A stretch of DNA of 64,000 nt from Thalassorhabdomicrobium marinisediminis (GTDB lineage Bacteria > Pseudomonadota > Alphaproteobacteria > Rhodobacterales > Rhodobacteraceae): positions 62,001 to 126,000 of the forward strand of contig NZ_QCYG01000002.1 in NCBI RefSeq assembly GCF_003072065.1. Direction: 5' to 3'. This document shows positions 36,155 to 44,946 of the stretch, piece after piece. Made by a program: the position numbers and the translations under genes. The notes beneath the pieces are model-generated. The model was not told the origin of the DNA. It saw only the letters and a program-made list of their open reading frames with translations, and ran no database searches. The stretch's first letter is position 1. The number at the start of each line of letters is the position of its first letter.

Positions 36155-37255
36155 TTGGCAAACGAGGCAGAAAACGCATTACCGCTGCCAATGCAGGAGG
36201 CCTGGACGATCCTGGATCGGCAGCCCGACCCTGTGTTGGTGTTCGATGGACAGACCCACGCCGTAAGGTTTCAGAATCGGGCCGCCGCGCGGCTGGCCGG
36301 ACAGTCGGCCGCAGCAGGCGTGCCGCTCGCGGACTTGTGCGGCTGGTTGAGGATGTCCGCCGCGAAAGTGGCAACGTTGCTTGAGACGATGGACGCCGAG
36401 TCGGCGCCGAAACACCTTGAGGTCAGCCATTGTGACGCGCATTTCGACGTCACCGTGCAACTGCCCGGGCTTTCGGGCTTTCCCGACCAGATTGTTGCCG
36501 CCTTCCATGACATCACCGAACGGCGCAACGCCGAACGCCAGAAACAAGAGCTGGTCTCAACCGTGAGCCATGAGCTGCGCTCCCCTCTGACGGCGATCAA
36601 GGGGGCCATGGGGCTGGTGCTGGCGGGCTCTGCCGGGGCCCTGCCCGAACGGGCACGGGATATGGTGCAGATCGCCCATCGCAACGCCAACCGGCTGATC
36701 CTGATCATCAACGACATCCTGGATCTGGACAAGATCGCCGACGGCGCGATGGTTTTCGACAATGCCCACACCCCGCTGGTGGAGGTGATCGACGCCGCGG
36801 TTGAAGCCGTGGCGGGCTATCGCCAGCGCTTCGACGTGAAGGCAGATCTGGTGATCGAGGCCCGCGACGCCGTGGCCTTCATCGACCCCAACCGGCTGGT
36901 GCAGGTGCTTGTGAACCTGCTGTCCAACGCCATCAAATTCTCCCCCGCCGGGGCTGCCGTGACCGTGCGCCTGCAAGACAACGGCGCGTTCAACCGGATC
37001 AGTGTCACCGACCGGGGCGAAGGCATTCCCGCCTCCGAGCAGCGTTTCTTGTTCGACCGCTTCGTGCAGATCGGAACCCGCAACCGCGCGGCCACCGGCG
37101 GCACCGGTCTGGGTCTGAGCATCGTTCAAGCGATTCTTGACAAGCAGAACGGTCATATCACCTTCACCAGTCAGGTGGGGGTCGGCACGACATTCCACGT
37201 TGACCTTCCCAAACCAGACGCTGTCCCCGACAGCGATATTCCCAAAGCAGGATAG
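36155..37255 (+). CDS. PAS-domain sensor histidine kinase
   Basis: The 366-residue product is soluble, with no membrane helix. It has a PAS domain at ~20-130 and then HisKA with H139 in VSTVSHELRSPLTAIKG. The ATPase domain has NLLSNAIKFS, GEGIPASEQRFLFDRF and GGTGLGLSIV. A TTG start at 36155 is supported by TGAGGTG just upstream. It lies five bases before the single-domain receiver gene, which suggests that receiver is its direct partner. Confidence 0.9.
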   Translation: MANEAENALPLPMQEAWTILDRQPDPVLVFDGQTHAVRFQNRAAARLAGQSAAAGVPLADLCGWLRMSAAKVATLLETMDAESAPKHLEVSHCDAHFDVTVQLPGLSGFPDQIVAAFHDITERRNAERQKQELVSTVSHELRSPLTAIKGAMGLVLAGSAGALPERARDMVQIAHRNANRLILIINDILDLDKIADGAMVFDNAHTPLVEVIDAAVEAVAGYRQRFDVKADLVIEARDAVAFIDPNRLVQVLVNLLSNAIKFSPAGAAVTVRLQDNGAFNRISVTDRGEGIPASEQRFLFDRFVQIGTRNRAATGGTGLGLSIVQAILDKQNGHITFTSQVGVGTTFHVDLPKPDAVPDSDIPKAG

Positions 37256-37260
37256 GCCCC

Positions 37261-37635
37261 ATGAAGATTTTTCACGTCGAAGATGATGCAGACATCCGCG
37301 AAATTGCCCGCATGTCCCTTGAGATGGTCGGCGGGTTCCACGTCGATCAATACGAACACGCGGATGCCGCCCTTGCGGTGGCGGCAGAGGCCCGGCCGGA
37401 TGTGCTTTTGCTTGACGTGATGATGCCCGGCATGACCGGGCCACAGCTTCTGGCCGAGCTGCGCAAGATGGATCACATGGCCCACGTGCCCGCGATCTAT
37501 ATGACCGCGCGGGTCCAGCCGCAAGAGATCGAGGCGTTCAAGAAGACCGGCGCCGTGGGCGTTATCCTCAAGCCGTTCGATCCGGTGACGCTGGGGCAGG
37601 AGATCACCGAGATGCTGCAAAGCAAGGCCGCCTGA
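37261..37635 (+). CDS. Single-domain response regulator (receiver only)
   Basis: The 124-residue product is a CheY-like receiver: acidic pair in FHVEDDADIREIA, phospho-acceptor D52 in LLLDVMMPGMTG, Thr/Tyr switch in IYMTARV and K104 in ILKPFDP. It has no output domain, so it acts in phosphotransfer or by protein contact. It is co-transcribed with the upstream kinase and followed by a terminator. Confidence 0.93.
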   Translation: MKIFHVEDDADIREIARMSLEMVGGFHVDQYEHADAALAVAAEARPDVLLLDVMMPGMTGPQLLAELRKMDHMAHVPAIYMTARVQPQEIEAFKKTGAVGVILKPFDPVTLGQEITEMLQSKAA

Positions 37636-37665
37636 GGCCGCCGCGCAGCGACAGACCGATTGGAC

Positions 37666-37689
37666 AGGGGCCCCTTGCGGGGCCCTTTT
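37666..37689 (+). terminator. Terminator after the receiver gene
   Basis: AGGGGCCCC pairs with GGGGCCCTT around TTGC, followed by a T run. It ends the kinase-receiver transcript. Confidence 0.85.
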
Positions 37690-37856
37690 GGTGTGTGGAG
37701 GGGGTGGGCGTGAGGGTTCGGTCCGCAACGATTTGCGTGGCGCGCCAAGGCTAGCGGTGCAGCAAAGGGGTGAGAGCCGTGCCGCCGAGGTCGCGGAAGG
37801 GCTGGAACACGTCCACGGGGCTGAAGGGAGGTTGTCCGGGGGACGGCAAACACGAA

Positions 37857-37884
37857 AACACCGCTGCCGGGGGGGCAGCGGTGC
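37857..37884 (-). terminator. Terminator of the Hpt operon
   Basis: On the minus strand ACACCGCTGCC pairs with GGCAGCGGTGT around a C-rich loop, followed by TTTT. It lies about 20 bases after the Hpt stop. The 271-base gap at 37636-37906 holds this and the opposing terminator. A short open frame at 37688-37900 has no support. Confidence 0.85.
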
Positions 37885-37906
37885 TGTCTGTCTGATGTGA
37901 CCTGGC

Positions 37907-38245
37907 TCAGGTGGCGGGGTCGAGGATGTCCAGCGCGGCTTCCAGCACGTCGATGATCAGCATGTAAACCGGCGTAGCGGGGCCGCTGGGGGCGTCGAGC
38001 AAGTCGGCAATGGCGTATTCGGCGCGGCGCGCGCGGTCGCCAAGGTCGGCAAAGCCCAGCGTGCCCGAGGTGCCGGCGATCTTGTGCAGATCGGCCATGA
38101 TCCGCTCGAGCGCGGGGCCGGCGCGTTCGGGGTGGGCAAAGACGAATTCCAGATCGGCGTGGATCGCGGTCTGGCGCGCGTCCAGCAAGTCGAGAAACCG
38201 GCTGCGGATCGGGGCGAGACCGTCAGAGATGGCGAGCGCGCTCAT
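37907..38245 (-). CDS. Histidine phosphotransfer (Hpt) domain protein
   Basis: The 112-residue product is a stand-alone Hpt domain, with the phosphorylated His at H54 in LHKIAGTSGTLGFADLGDRA. Hpt proteins relay phosphate between receivers. It overlaps the upstream receiver gene in an ATGA, so the two are produced together. It could link the hybrid kinase's receiver to a downstream regulator. Confidence 0.88.
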   Translation of the reverse strand: MSALAISDGLAPIRSRFLDLLDARQTAIHADLEFVFAHPERAGPALERIMADLHKIAGTSGTLGFADLGDRARRAEYAIADLLDAPSGPATPVYMLIIDVLEAALDILDPAT

Positions 38246-39234
38246 GCGACGCTGTGCGAGACGGTCCAGATGCTGCCCATGTCACGGGTCAGACGATCTG
38301 CGGCCTCTTCCGCGCTGATATGAGCCTGATGCAGGGCGTCGATGGCACTGTCGCCCTTGCGCCAGATCAGGCGCGCCGGACGACCGGCACAGACGCGGAT
38401 GTTCAGCGCCGTGCCATCGCTGGCAGAAAGCTCCATCGCGTTGATGTAAAGGTTGATGTGGTCGACCAACCGCTCCATGTCGATCTGCGCCGCCCCTTCG
38501 ACGACACAGACAAAGGTGCCGTTGCCCGCGTATGAGACGAGACGATGCGTCGGCAGCAGGCAGTCGGCGATGGCTTCGCTGACATCGGTGACGACGCAGG
38601 TGAAATCATAGGGCGACAGGCAGGCATGCAGGTCGGCGATGTGGCGGATGGTGAAGGCCATCACGACCGAGCCGCACAGCGACTTGCGCGACAGTTGGGT
38701 GACGTAGTTCTCCATCGCGGAGTTCTCGATCACGCCCTCGACGTCGTAGATCGGCAGCGGCTGGTGCAGGTCGATCGTCATCTCGTCAGCGAGATCGTCC
38801 GGCGACATGCCCAGAAGCGCCTGCGTGGCGTAGGTCTGGCTGGTTGGTTCGCGCTGCTCGCGGGCGATCTGTTCGACGAGGCTCAGACGGCCCTTGAGGC
38901 TGTTGAGCTCGAACGGCTTGGTGATGTAATCGCTGGCCCCGGCGGCGAAGGCGCTGTCGATGTGGCCCTTGTCGGCCATCGCCGTGAGCATCAGGATCGG
39001 CGTCGTGCGGTAGCGGTCGGTGCCGCGCAGGATCTTGCACAATTCGATGCCGTCGGTGCCGGGCATGACGATGTCGAGCAGGAAACAGTCGAAGGGCTGT
39101 TCGGGCTTGACCATCAGCCCCAGCGCATCGGTGACCGAGAGGGCCGTAGTCACGGTATGCTCGGGCATGTCCTCGATGAAATGGGTCAACAGATCCAGAA
39201 TGATCGGGTCGTCGTCTACCGCCAGAATATGCAT
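38242..39234 (-). CDS. Response regulator with degenerate GGDEF-like output
   Basis: The 330-residue product has a receiver at ~1-120: VDDDPIILDLL, phospho-acceptor D54 in FLLDIVMPGTDG and K106 in ITKPFEL. The C-terminal ~200 residues look like a degenerate GGDEF fold, with AGNGTF in place of GGEEF. It is unlikely to make cyclic-di-GMP, though it might bind a nucleotide. The ATG at 39234 has AAGGACGGC upstream. It overlaps the Hpt gene and has a CtrA-type site ~100 bases upstream. Confidence 0.82.
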   Translation of the reverse strand: MHILAVDDDPIILDLLTHFIEDMPEHTVTTALSVTDALGLMVKPEQPFDCFLLDIVMPGTDGIELCKILRGTDRYRTTPILMLTAMADKGHIDSAFAAGASDYITKPFELNSLKGRLSLVEQIAREQREPTSQTYATQALLGMSPDDLADEMTIDLHQPLPIYDVEGVIENSAMENYVTQLSRKSLCGSVVMAFTIRHIADLHACLSPYDFTCVVTDVSEAIADCLLPTHRLVSYAGNGTFVCVVEGAAQIDMERLVDHINLYINAMELSASDGTALNIRVCAGRPARLIWRKGDSAIDALHQAHISAEEAADRLTRDMGSIWTVSHSVA

Positions 39235-39312
39235 TTTCGCCGTCCTTGAAACGTTACGCTCACATCGCAATCCGCCCGCACCGTGGGGAACTACAGGTTG
39301 CAATCTCTAGGT

Positions 39313-39352
39313 GAATCAAGACGGAAATGAGGCGCGTTAACGCACTTTTAAC
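39313..39352. promoter_or_regulatory. CtrA-type box with adjacent GANTC site
   Basis: TTAA at 39337-39340, seven bases, TTAA at 39348-39351 then C forms a perfect full CtrA-type site (TTAA-N7-TTAAC). GAATC at 39313-39317 is a GANTC methylation site. Both lie ~80-118 bases upstream of the minus-strand start at 39234. The spacing suits activation of the Hpt operon. Confidence 0.6.
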
Positions 39353-39462
39353 GACGTTTCGCAGGTGCTTTCGGGGCCGCTGGCATGGAGCAAAGGCCAG
39401 AACAGGCGAAGGGGCCTTAAAAGGCAGGCTCTCGCGCAGGTTGTGCGGTGTAAGGAGCGGGG

Positions 39463-40614
39463 TCAGCCCCCCTGCCCGCCGGACACAAGGCTTCGGCTGA
39501 CGATCAGGCGCATGATCTCGTTGGTGCCTTCAAGGATCTCGTGCACGCGCAGATCGCGCAGCCGTTTTTCGATGCCGTAGTCCGCCAGATAGCCATAGCC
39601 GCCATGCAGTTGCAGGCAATCGTTGACGATGGTCGAGCCCGCTTCGGTGACAAAGGCCTTGGCCATGGCGCAGAACGTCGTGGCATCGGGCGCGCCGGTG
39701 TCGAGCTTCCACGCCGCCTGCCGCAGCATCACCCGCGCGGCCTGCAACCGGATTTCCATATCCGCAAGGCGGAATTGCAGCGCCTGAAACCGGTCGAGCG
39801 ATTGGCCGAAGGCCTGCCGCTCGGCCATGTAGGCCAGCGTCTGGGTCAAGGCGGCCTGTGCGGCCCCCAGCGAGCAGGCGGAGATGTTCAGCCGCCCGCC
39901 GTCCAGCCCGGCCATGGCGTAGGAAAAGCCCTGCCCCTCGTCCCCGATCAGGTTGTCCAATGGCACCTTGCACGCGTCCATCTGCACCTGCCGCGTCGGC
40001 TGCGAGCGCCAGCCCATCTTGTCTTCCAGCGCGCCGAAGGACAGCCCCTCGGCCCCCGCTTCCACAAGGATCGAACTGATGCCCTTCGGCCCGTCGCCGC
40101 CCGTGCGGCACATGACGATATAGGCATCGGCATAGCCCCCGCCCGAGATGAACGCCTTGGTGCCGGTGATCTCATACCCCCCACCCGTGCGCCGCGCGCG
40201 GGTTTTCAGCGCCGCCGCGTCCGAGCCGGAGCCCGGTTCGGTCAGGCAATAGGCCACGAACCGCTGCATCGTCACCATCTGCGGCAGCAGGCGGGCTTTC
40301 AGGGCGTCGCTGGCGAAACGGTCGACCAGCCCGCCGCACATGTTGTGGATCGACAGCAGCGCCGCAACCGAGGGGCAGGCCATGCTGAGCGCCTCGAACA
40401 CCAGCGTGCCGTCAAGGCGGGACAATGCGGTGCCGCCGTGCGCTTCCGAGACGAACAGCCCGCCGAAGCCGAGCTCTGCCAGCTTCGGCCAAAGGCTTTT
40501 TGGGATCTCGCCTGCGGCGTCCCAGTCGCGCGCGTGGGGGGCGATGTGATCCTCGCCAAAGGCGCGGGCCATGTCGAAAATAGCCTGCTGTTCAACGGTG
40601 AGTGCGAAGTCCAT
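39463..40614 (-). CDS. Acyl-CoA dehydrogenase (isobutyryl-CoA type likely)
   Basis: The 383-residue flavoprotein oxidises acyl-CoA thioesters, probably short or branched chain. The FAD and substrate motifs are YCLTEPGSGSDAAALKTRA and GTKAFISGGGYADAYIV. LHGGYGYLADYGIEKRLRD and the catalytic Glu (E362 in ILEGTNEIMR) are readable. The start at 40614 gives MDFALTVEQQAIFD, with GGGGGGATC directly before it. It resembles isobutyryl-CoA dehydrogenase of valine breakdown. No valine pathway gene is adjacent, apart from the aldehyde dehydrogenase at 41575. Confidence 0.9.
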   Translation of the reverse strand: MDFALTVEQQAIFDMARAFGEDHIAPHARDWDAAGEIPKSLWPKLAELGFGGLFVSEAHGGTALSRLDGTLVFEALSMACPSVAALLSIHNMCGGLVDRFASDALKARLLPQMVTMQRFVAYCLTEPGSGSDAAALKTRARRTGGGYEITGTKAFISGGGYADAYIVMCRTGGDGPKGISSILVEAGAEGLSFGALEDKMGWRSQPTRQVQMDACKVPLDNLIGDEGQGFSYAMAGLDGGRLNISACSLGAAQAALTQTLAYMAERQAFGQSLDRFQALQFRLADMEIRLQAARVMLRQAAWKLDTGAPDATTFCAMAKAFVTEAGSTIVNDCLQLHGGYGYLADYGIEKRLRDLRVHEILEGTNEIMRLIVSRSLVSGGQGG

Positions 40615-40746
40615 GATCCCCCCTTCAGACAACCCTGCGGGGACAGTGTGGCGGATTTTGCGCGATTGCCAAGGTGGCAAAGGTCGGAACCGCACCGGAT
40701 GGCGGGCGTTGAGGTCGGGCGAGCAACATCGCAAGGGACATTTGCC

Positions 40747-41565
40747 ATGGCATTCACGATCGGCGGCGCGGTTCTTCTTGTAGTGGTCATGCTCGACATC
40801 CTTCTGACCATGGTCGGCGCGAACCAGAGCAGCCCGATTGCCATGCGCGTGGGCAAGGCGGCCTTTGATCTGTTCAAGTTGCTGCCGCTGGGCGCGTTCA
40901 AGCACCGGCTGATGGGGCCGGCGGTGATGACGGTCGTGGCGTCCTATTGGGTGGCGGCGCTCGCGCTGGCGTGGAGCCTGATCTTTTTCGGCTCGGACGC
41001 GGCGATCGACTTCCAGATGGAAGAGCGCGGGTCGGGGCCGCTGGATATTCTCGCCCATGTGGGCCACTTGCTTTCCACCGTGGGCGGCGGCGTTTCCCGC
41101 CCCGAATCCACCTCGGCCGCATTGATGGGCGTGTTGATCGGGGTCAACGGTATGGTGGTGCTGACCCTGTCGGTCAGTTTCGTTTTGGGCACGACGAACA
41201 CGGTGGTGACGGGGCGGCAGTTGTTCGTCAGCCTTGATATCGCCGACGACGCGAACCGGATCGGGGATCGCGCCTTTCTCGATAAGCTCATCGGGTTTCT
41301 GGTGGCGCTCAATGCGTCGCCCATGGCGCTGTATTTCAGCCACGAGGATGAGGAGTTCCGCATTCCCAAGCGGTTGGCCACGCTGTTGCAGATGATCGCG
41401 GAGGACTCGCCGGAAACGGCCCGAACCCTTGCCGGATTGTTGCCCGGATTGAAAGCGGGACCCGCGGCGAGCCTTCGTGCGCGGCTGGACGATTGGGCGC
41501 GACGGTATGCCCCCGCCCCCGGCCTGTTGCGCGGGGCCGCGTCGCCTGAGCGTGACGGGGGGTGA
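40747..41565 (+). CDS. K+ channel-like membrane protein
   Basis: The 272-residue product has three hydrophobic segments (~6-24, ~60-82, ~124-147). Between the last two is HLLSTVGGGVSRPES (~108-122), which matches the pore loop and filter T-V-G-Y-G-D-x-x-P with Tyr replaced by Gly and Asp by Val. The layout is like a 2TM+P ion channel with a leading helix. A cytoplasmic tail of ~120 residues follows. AAGGGAC precedes the ATG at 40747. It could be an ion channel or a pore-related sensor. Confidence 0.72.
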   Translation: MAFTIGGAVLLVVVMLDILLTMVGANQSSPIAMRVGKAAFDLFKLLPLGAFKHRLMGPAVMTVVASYWVAALALAWSLIFFGSDAAIDFQMEERGSGPLDILAHVGHLLSTVGGGVSRPESTSAALMGVLIGVNGMVVLTLSVSFVLGTTNTVVTGRQLFVSLDIADDANRIGDRAFLDKLIGFLVALNASPMALYFSHEDEEFRIPKRLATLLQMIAEDSPETARTLAGLLPGLKAGPAASLRARLDDWARRYAPAPGLLRGAASPERDGG

Positions 41566-41574
41566 GGTCGGCGT

Positions 41575-43281
41575 TCAGCCCCGCAACGCTTCCAGGGCCA
41601 TCCGGGGCAATTTGCGCCAGCTCGGGCTGTGCTGGAACCGGGTCAGCAATCGACCCAGAACGTGCTGTCTCCGGTGCGTCACGAACCACGGCGGGCGGGC
41701 CAGCAGGGTCGGCTTGCCCGTGGTGAGGCTGCGGGGGAAGGGACGCCACGGCGCATGCACCACCACGCGCTGGGGGCGGTCGAACATGAAGGTGTTGTGC
41801 GTGACACCGATCCCGCTGCCCACATCGTCGAGGGTGTGCCCGGGAAAGGCACCCCAAGGGCAGGCCGCGGTGAGGAAGGCCACGCCGGTCCAGGCGTTGA
41901 TCGCAATGGCGCCGTAGCGCAGGGTCGCGACAATCTCTTCAAAACGGGCGGCGCCGATCTGGTCGATGGTGCCGGGGTGGATCAGGATGTTCGCCCCGAG
42001 GGTGCCGTGAAGGGCGTCGTTCGCATAGCGGATCGCGGCGATCAGATAGGCCTCGGAGTCGGTGCCGCCGATCTCATGGGTGGAGAGCGCGGGCGCAAAG
42101 ACTTCGGTCTGCGTGAAATAGGCCGGGTCGTCTTCGGCCGGGGCGACCACCAGCGCAGGGGCATTGCCGCGTGAGAGGCGGCGCGCGTCGGGGGTGTGGC
42201 GTTCGAAAGACGCCAACCGGTCCGACGCGCCGGGGTAGTAGGCGGGTCGCGGGTCGAGCTTCTGCACCACCTTTCCGACGCGGGCGAGCAGATCGGCTTT
42301 TTGCGGCCAGTCGGCGGGCAATATCAGCATCTGGCAGGCGATGCAGTTGAAGCCGGAATTGTGCAGCTTCTGCGTGGCGATATGTTCGGCCTGAAATTGC
42401 AGATCGGCTTGGGACCACGGGCCGGGGACGACAATTGTGGGGCAGACCGCGCCCAGCTCGGAGGTGATCGGCGTGTCCAGTTTGGGCGTGCCTGCGGCCT
42501 TGTTGCGCGCGCCTTCGTCCCCTGTGCCCCAGACGATGGCATCGTGCGACGCGGCGGCGCCGGTGATGTGGATGTCGTCAACCAGCGCGTGGCCGCACAG
42601 ATAGCCGCCCACATCGGCGCCGCCCTTGACGATGCGCAAGGCGTCGCGGTCGATCAGCGGCTGCAACGCGGCCTGAAGATAAGGCGTGAGGTAGTCGTTC
42701 ACCGGGTTCATTTTGAGCAGGACGACGCGGTGCTGCGAGAACAGCCGCTCGAACACGTCCAGCGGCGCAATCGAGGCGATGTTGCCCGCGCCCAGCACCA
42801 GCGAGACGCCGCCGCTCCGCGCCTGCGGCGGGATGTCGTAGGCGGTGGCTGTATGGTCGGCGAGGGTGTCGGCGGTGACGTCCGGCTCCATCCAGACCTC
42901 GGCCCTCACCCCCGAGAGCAGAATAGGGTCCCAGCGGGTATGGGGCAGCACCTGCACGGCAAGTTGGCCGTTGGCGGTGGTGCGGGCGGGAAGTCCGTCA
43001 AGAAAGGTCTTCCCCTCCATCCCGCGCAGGGTCTCGGTCAGGGCGTTGCAGGCTGACATGACGGCGTAGGGGCCGGAGAGCCATTCTTCGCCCACCAGCG
43101 GTGAGTCGGGCGGGATCTGCTTGTGGCGGGCGGCGGTGGTGGCCCAGTCTTCGGCCACCTCGAGCAGACGGTCCTTGATTTCGGCCAGCAGGGCGATGCG
43201 GTCGGCGGTGGGGGTGCGGGCCCATGCGGTCTTGGCGGCGGTGAGCGCCCCGAGGTCCGCATCAAGGGCGGTGCGGTCCAT
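41575..43281 (-). CDS. Atypical aldehyde dehydrogenase family protein
   Basis: The 568-residue product belongs to the ALDH superfamily. The nucleophile is C313 in HNSGFNCIACQ, where the usual motif is N-x-GQ-x-C. The general base is E275 in ITSELGAVCP, 38 residues before the Cys. It is longer than typical ALDH (~490), with an N-terminal helical stretch (TADRIALLAEIKDRLLEVA). The ATG at 43281 has AGGGAAATAACC upstream; an ATG at 43308 is the alternative. It resembles uncharacterised ALDHs rather than the methylmalonate-semialdehyde or betaine types. Confidence 0.82.
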   Translation of the reverse strand: MDRTALDADLGALTAAKTAWARTPTADRIALLAEIKDRLLEVAEDWATTAARHKQIPPDSPLVGEEWLSGPYAVMSACNALTETLRGMEGKTFLDGLPARTTANGQLAVQVLPHTRWDPILLSGVRAEVWMEPDVTADTLADHTATAYDIPPQARSGGVSLVLGAGNIASIAPLDVFERLFSQHRVVLLKMNPVNDYLTPYLQAALQPLIDRDALRIVKGGADVGGYLCGHALVDDIHITGAAASHDAIVWGTGDEGARNKAAGTPKLDTPITSELGAVCPTIVVPGPWSQADLQFQAEHIATQKLHNSGFNCIACQMLILPADWPQKADLLARVGKVVQKLDPRPAYYPGASDRLASFERHTPDARRLSRGNAPALVVAPAEDDPAYFTQTEVFAPALSTHEIGGTDSEAYLIAAIRYANDALHGTLGANILIHPGTIDQIGAARFEEIVATLRYGAIAINAWTGVAFLTAACPWGAFPGHTLDDVGSGIGVTHNTFMFDRPQRVVVHAPWRPFPRSLTTGKPTLLARPPWFVTHRRQHVLGRLLTRFQHSPSWRKLPRMALEALRG

Positions 43282-43534
43282 GGTTATTTCCCTGCTCACC
43301 TTGTTCATTGCGTCCCCCAACCTTGGCCCTTGCGTCTTGCGGACTGAACAGGGACCGCGCGAAGCTGTCCAGAGCAATCGCTGCGTGATCCTGCGGCACT
43401 TTCGCGATTATTTCGCCGCGCGGGGCTGACTTTTCGGGGGCCTGTCCGCCTATGGTGTGGGGATGCGCCACGCGATATGGCGCAAGAACGGGGCGCGCCC
43501 TGCCCCGCGCCGCCTGTCTGGAAAGGTCTGTGAG

Positions 43535-44860
43535 ATGTCGTCAAACCCCACCTGCCCCACCGATGAAAGCGCCCGCGCGATCCGGACCTTCACCGCCTCG
43601 GCCCGGCCCGTCGATCTGGCGTTCTGGCTGGACCGGCTCGAGACTGAGAAGGCCGGCGCGGAGTTCGCGAAGCTGGACCGGGCGCGGCAGGCCGAGGTGT
43701 TCGGCTGCCTGCCCCTTGATCTGCAGGCGGAGCTGGCGCGGCGTGTGCCGCACCAAGATCTGGTGCGCATCGTTGCCGGGTTGAACGCGGATGACCGTGT
43801 GGATCTGTTCAACCGTCTGACCCCCGAGGCGCAGGTCCGGCTGGCGCAGGATCTGGAACCGAAGGCGCAGGCGGATATCCGACGTCTTGCGGGCTATGCC
43901 GAGGAAAGCGCCGGCGCGATCATGACATCGGACTACGCGGTGCTGGACGCGGATATGACCGCGCGGGCCGCGCTGGACGCCCTGCGGCAACAGGCGACCG
44001 GGTCCGAGACGATCTATCGTTCATACGTGGTGGATGCCGATCACCGGCTGATCGGGTCGGTGCGGCTGCATGCCTTGGTTCTGGCGGCCGAGGAGACACC
44101 GTTGACCGAGATCATGGAAACCGAGCCGGTGTCCGTCACCTCGGACACCGATCAGGAGATCGTGGGCCAGATGGTGGCGCGCTACGACCTGTTGGCGATT
44201 CCGGTGGTGGATGGCGGCGGGCGATTGGTCGGGATCGTGACCCATGACGACGCGACTGACGTGATGGAGGCCGAGGCCACGGAAGACTTCCAGAAGATGT
44301 CCCACGTGTTGCCCTTCAAGCAGACCATGCGCCGCGCGGCGATCGGCACGCTGTATTCCCGGCGGATCGTCTGGCTGGCGCTGCTGGTGTTCGGCAACCT
44401 CTTTTCCGGCGCGGGGATCGCCTATTTCGAGGACATGATCCTTGCCTATGTGTCGCTGGTCTTCTTCCTGCCCCTGTTGATCGACAGCAGTGGCAACGCG
44501 GGGGCGCAGTCGGCCACGTTGATGGTGCGGGCGTTGGCGACGGGCGATGTGGAAATGAAGGACTGGCGCGACCTGATCCTGCGCGAAGTGGCCGTCGCGG
44601 CGGCGTTGGGCGCGACGATGGCGGCGGTGGTCTTTCCGCTGGGCGCATGGCGGGGCGGGGTCGATGTGGCGATCACGGTAGGGCTGACGATGTTCGTCGT
44701 GGTGCTGATCGGCAGTCTGGTGGGCATGTCGCTGCCGTTCCTGCTCAGCCGGTTGCGGCTGGACCCGGCGACGGCCAGCGGGCCGCTGGTGACGACGATT
44801 TCCGACGCGATGGGCGTGCTGATCTATTTCTCCATCGCGACGCTGGTGCTGAGTTTGTGA
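43535..44860 (+). CDS. mgtE: Magnesium transporter MgtE
   Basis: MgtE is a Mg2+ channel gated by cytoplasmic Mg2+. The 441-residue product has the N domain (~15-130), paired CBS domains (~130-250, IMTSDYAVLDADM and YDLLAIPVVDGGGRLVGIVT) and five C-terminal helices with the conserved PLLIDSSGNAGAQSATL. The ATG at 43535 is chosen because the residues before it are not family-like. A terminator for the opposing gene lies 40 bases downstream. Confidence 0.94.
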   Translation: MSSNPTCPTDESARAIRTFTASARPVDLAFWLDRLETEKAGAEFAKLDRARQAEVFGCLPLDLQAELARRVPHQDLVRIVAGLNADDRVDLFNRLTPEAQVRLAQDLEPKAQADIRRLAGYAEESAGAIMTSDYAVLDADMTARAALDALRQQATGSETIYRSYVVDADHRLIGSVRLHALVLAAEETPLTEIMETEPVSVTSDTDQEIVGQMVARYDLLAIPVVDGGGRLVGIVTHDDATDVMEAEATEDFQKMSHVLPFKQTMRRAAIGTLYSRRIVWLALLVFGNLFSGAGIAYFEDMILAYVSLVFFLPLLIDSSGNAGAQSATLMVRALATGDVEMKDWRDLILREVAVAAALGATMAAVVFPLGAWRGGVDVAITVGLTMFVVVLIGSLVGMSLPFLLSRLRLDPATASGPLVTTISDAMGVLIYFSIATLVLSL

Positions 44861-44898
44861 GCGCCATCCCGCCCGATGAAACCGGTGGCGCACTCACG

Positions 44899-44924
44899 CA
44901 AAAGCCCCGGTCAAGACCGGGGCT
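44899..44924 (-). terminator. Terminator of the DUF1127 gene
   Basis: On the minus strand AGCCCCGGTC pairs perfectly with GACCGGGGCT around TT and is followed by TTTTGC. It lies 23 bases after the DUF1127 stop. It may also serve the convergent mgtE. Confidence 0.85.
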
Positions 44925-44946
44925 GGCGCAAGAGGCTAGGTCCGCG

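Noticed and set aside
37688-37900. Short plus-strand open frame between the receiver and Hpt genes
   Set aside because: It overlaps two opposing terminators, has no ribosome site and no family.
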